From the NCBI GenBank assembly GCA_004357015.1, contig SMXE01000194.1, positions 1 through 6,528 of the forward strand: a stretch of DNA of 6,528 nt. The letters are read 5' to 3'. The translations under genes were made by a program, and so were the position numbers. The number at the start of each line of letters is the position of its first letter. Positions within the stretch are counted from its first letter, which is position 1. Shown here one piece after another: positions 5,417 through 6,528 of this stretch. The notes under the pieces were generated by a model. It saw nothing but the letters and a program-made list of their open reading frames with translations. It was not told the DNA's origin and ran no database searches. The DNA comes from Caldithrix sp. Its GTDB lineage: Bacteria > Zhuqueibacterota > Zhuqueibacteria > Oceanimicrobiales > Oceanimicrobiaceae.

Positions 5417-5899
5417 ATGGCTCAATTACAAAAGAGAGAAAAGATCATGGCCGGGGTTGCCGGTGGCGCGCTGGTCATGTTTCTTCTCAACCAATTTGTT
5501 TGTGGCGATGAGGCGAGTGCGCCACCGTCGGTTGCACAGGAAAAGACTGTGCAGCAGGCTGCTCCCGGTCCCGCAAAGGCGGCAGGCTGGAGTTCCTCCG
5601 GGATTCCTCGGTATCGGGGCCGGCAAAAAACAATTGAATTTGCAACATGGGGGCGCAGCCCTTTTGCTGAAGCGCACCGTCTGGTCAAGTTTGATTCAAC
5701 CCGAGTTGACTCGAATGATTTTGTCTTGCGCGGCATTATCTGGCAAGGCAACGAGGCGCATGTGCTCATCGGCGATGAGATCCTGAAAGAAGGAGAACGC
5801 AGCGGCGACCTGAAAATTCTGGATATTGAGAAAGACCGGGTGGTGTGTAAAAAGGGAACTAAGGTGGTAACTCTGGTACTTAACGATGATAAAAAATAA
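5417..5899 (+). CDS. pilP: PilP-like secretin-linking protein, single membrane anchor (GspC-like)
   Basis: This 160-residue protein has a charged N-terminus (QKREK), one hydrophobic segment (about 11-28), a Pro/Ala/Gln-rich linker (about 33-66), the motif WGRSPF at 78-83 that resembles the conserved DPF-type motif before the PilP/GspC homology region, and a compact beta domain (about 101-156: FVLRGIIW, AHVLIGDEIL, GDLKILDIEKDRVVCKKG). That domain is typical of the PilP/GspC family, which binds the N0 domain of the secretin and tethers it to the PilN-PilO platform. Classical PilP is a lipoprotein. Here the sequence before Cys29 (NQFVC) does not fit a lipobox, so the segment is more likely a membrane anchor as in GspC. 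The ribosome site for 5417 is weak. An in-frame ATG at 5447 has a better purine run (5431-5441) but would drop the positive N-terminal residues. The 3' end overlaps pilQ by 14 bases. Confidence 0.78.
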   Translation: MAQLQKREKIMAGVAGGALVMFLLNQFVCGDEASAPPSVAQEKTVQQAAPGPAKAAGWSSSGIPRYRGRQKTIEFATWGRSPFAEAHRLVKFDSTRVDSNDFVLRGIIWQGNEAHVLIGDEILKEGERSGDLKILDIEKDRVVCKKGTKVVTLVLNDDKK

Positions 5900-6528
5900 A
5901 CAGTATTTAAAAGAGAAAGCACCCGCACGGTGGAGGTTTCTGATTTGTCTGGCCCTCTTTTCCGCGCTGGCCACGACCCACGCACAGGCGCAATTCACCG
6001 CGCTTGAGAAAATTGAGTTGCTAAATATGGGCGGCTCTTACCGGCTGGTGATCACCTGCGATGATGATCTTCGCTACGTCGACCAGTTTGATGAGACACA
6101 GAATCTCCTGTCTCTCTATTTGCGCAACGTGCAGGTCGGTTTGTCGAAAATGGATTATGTCTTCGACGGCAAACTGGTGAGCCACATAAAGGTGGTGCAG
6201 TGGAGAAAAACGCCGCCGGTTGCACGTATTGAAGTTTTCCTGTTGCCGGGGGTCGAATATAAAATCAAGACCAGCATTGACGGACTGCTCCTCGTGGATA
6301 TTCTTATGAGGCCTGTTGCCACCGGCGAAAACAGGCATTCATCTGGGGAGCAACCGTACTCGCAAGTTGCGTCGCCCCTGAGTGAAATCCGGAACGGTTC
6401 TGTAGGGGAAATTTTCAGAGGAGCGTCCGGCGATATTTTTCTGAAACCGCGTTCCGGGGGCGCGTCTGGCGAATCCGGTATGGCAGCGCGGTTGCAAAGC
6501 AAGGCCAGAATAACGCTGGATGTGAAAG
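5886..6528 (+). CDS. pilQ: PilQ, type IV pilus outer-membrane secretin (N-terminal part, runs off window)
   Basis: The frame is open from the ATG at 5886 to the window end (214 codons, no stop). The protein starts with a signal peptide: a basic N-terminus (KNKQYLKEKAPARWR), a hydrophobic core FLICLALFSALA at 18-29, and a likely cleavage site AQA|QF after residue 35. Residues about 37-140 form an AMIN-like beta domain (ALEKIELLNMGGSYRLVI, LLSLYLRNVQ, VARIEVFLLPGVEYKI, GLLLVDIL), a module that in PilQ binds peptidoglycan. A Gly/Ser-rich linker follows. The last residues (ARITLDVK, 207-214) match the opening strand of the secretin N0/STN domain, which docks PilP. The gate and barrel domains lie beyond the window. 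The ATG lies inside the end of pilP (14-base overlap), is the only ATG before the signal peptide and has no close Shine-Dalgarno, suggesting translation by reinitiation. Confidence is high for a secretin-type protein and good for PilQ rather than GspD. Confidence 0.85.
   Translation, partial: MIKNKQYLKEKAPARWRFLICLALFSALATTHAQAQFTALEKIELLNMGGSYRLVITCDDDLRYVDQFDETQNLLSLYLRNVQVGLSKMDYVFDGKLVSHIKVVQWRKTPPVARIEVFLLPGVEYKIKTSIDGLLLVDILMRPVATGENRHSSGEQPYSQVASPLSEIRNGSVGEIFRGASGDIFLKPRSGGASGESGMAARLQSKARITLDVK

Noticed and set aside
1..6528. CRISPR array, tRNA, rRNA, insertion sequence or integrase
   Set aside because: No regularly spaced repeats, cloverleaf, rRNA-like or transposase-like sequence was seen on either strand.

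Overview
The window looks like a chromosomal segment from a Gram-negative, diderm bacterium of the FCB assemblage (Bacteroidetes/Ignavibacteria/Calditrichota/KSB1-like lineages). The evidence is a C-terminal type IX secretion (T9SS type A, 'YPNPFNP') sorting domain at the left end, and a set of envelope genes ending in an outer-membrane secretin on the right. The phylum call is inference; no rRNA or other taxonomic marker is present. All supported genes are on the + strand.

Layout. Positions 1-443 hold the 3' end of a large secreted protein gene that ends in a T9SS sorting domain. Its upstream part (1-129) and sorting domain (to 443) are in different frames, so the gene appears frameshifted. 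Positions 444-974 are non-coding. They hold an intergenic-repeat-like patch (about 485-560), a strong bidirectional terminator-like hairpin (about 651-693), a possible promoter (791-820), and a perfect 17-bp palindrome (832-848) that could be an operator. Positions 975-1787 encode a stand-alone ECF-type (EcfA/CbiO-like) ABC ATPase with Gln in place of the H-loop His. Positions 1788-1918 are a short gap with no clear promoter or terminator.

Positions 1919-6528 form a type IV pilus alignment/secretin gene set in the order pilM-pilN (one fused gene), pilO, pilP, pilQ, tightly packed and translationally linked. The 960-aa first protein joins about 360 residues of acidic, probably disordered sequence, a basic hinge, a full PilM actin-like domain, the PilN 'NLLP' motif, one membrane helix and the PilN periplasmic domain. 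PilO and PilP follow as single-pass inner-membrane proteins. PilQ starts inside the end of pilP and runs off the window just as its N0/STN domain begins. The expected machine is an inner-membrane platform (PilM-N with PilO) linked through PilP to the PilQ outer-membrane channel.

The most unusual part is the architecture. PilM and PilN are fused as in T2SS GspL, and PilP appears membrane-anchored like GspC rather than a lipoprotein, yet the secretin carries an AMIN-type N-terminal domain typical of PilQ. The very long acidic N-terminal arm on PilM is not part of either canonical family. The pilus motor and pilin genes (pilB, pilT, pilC, pilA) are not in the window.
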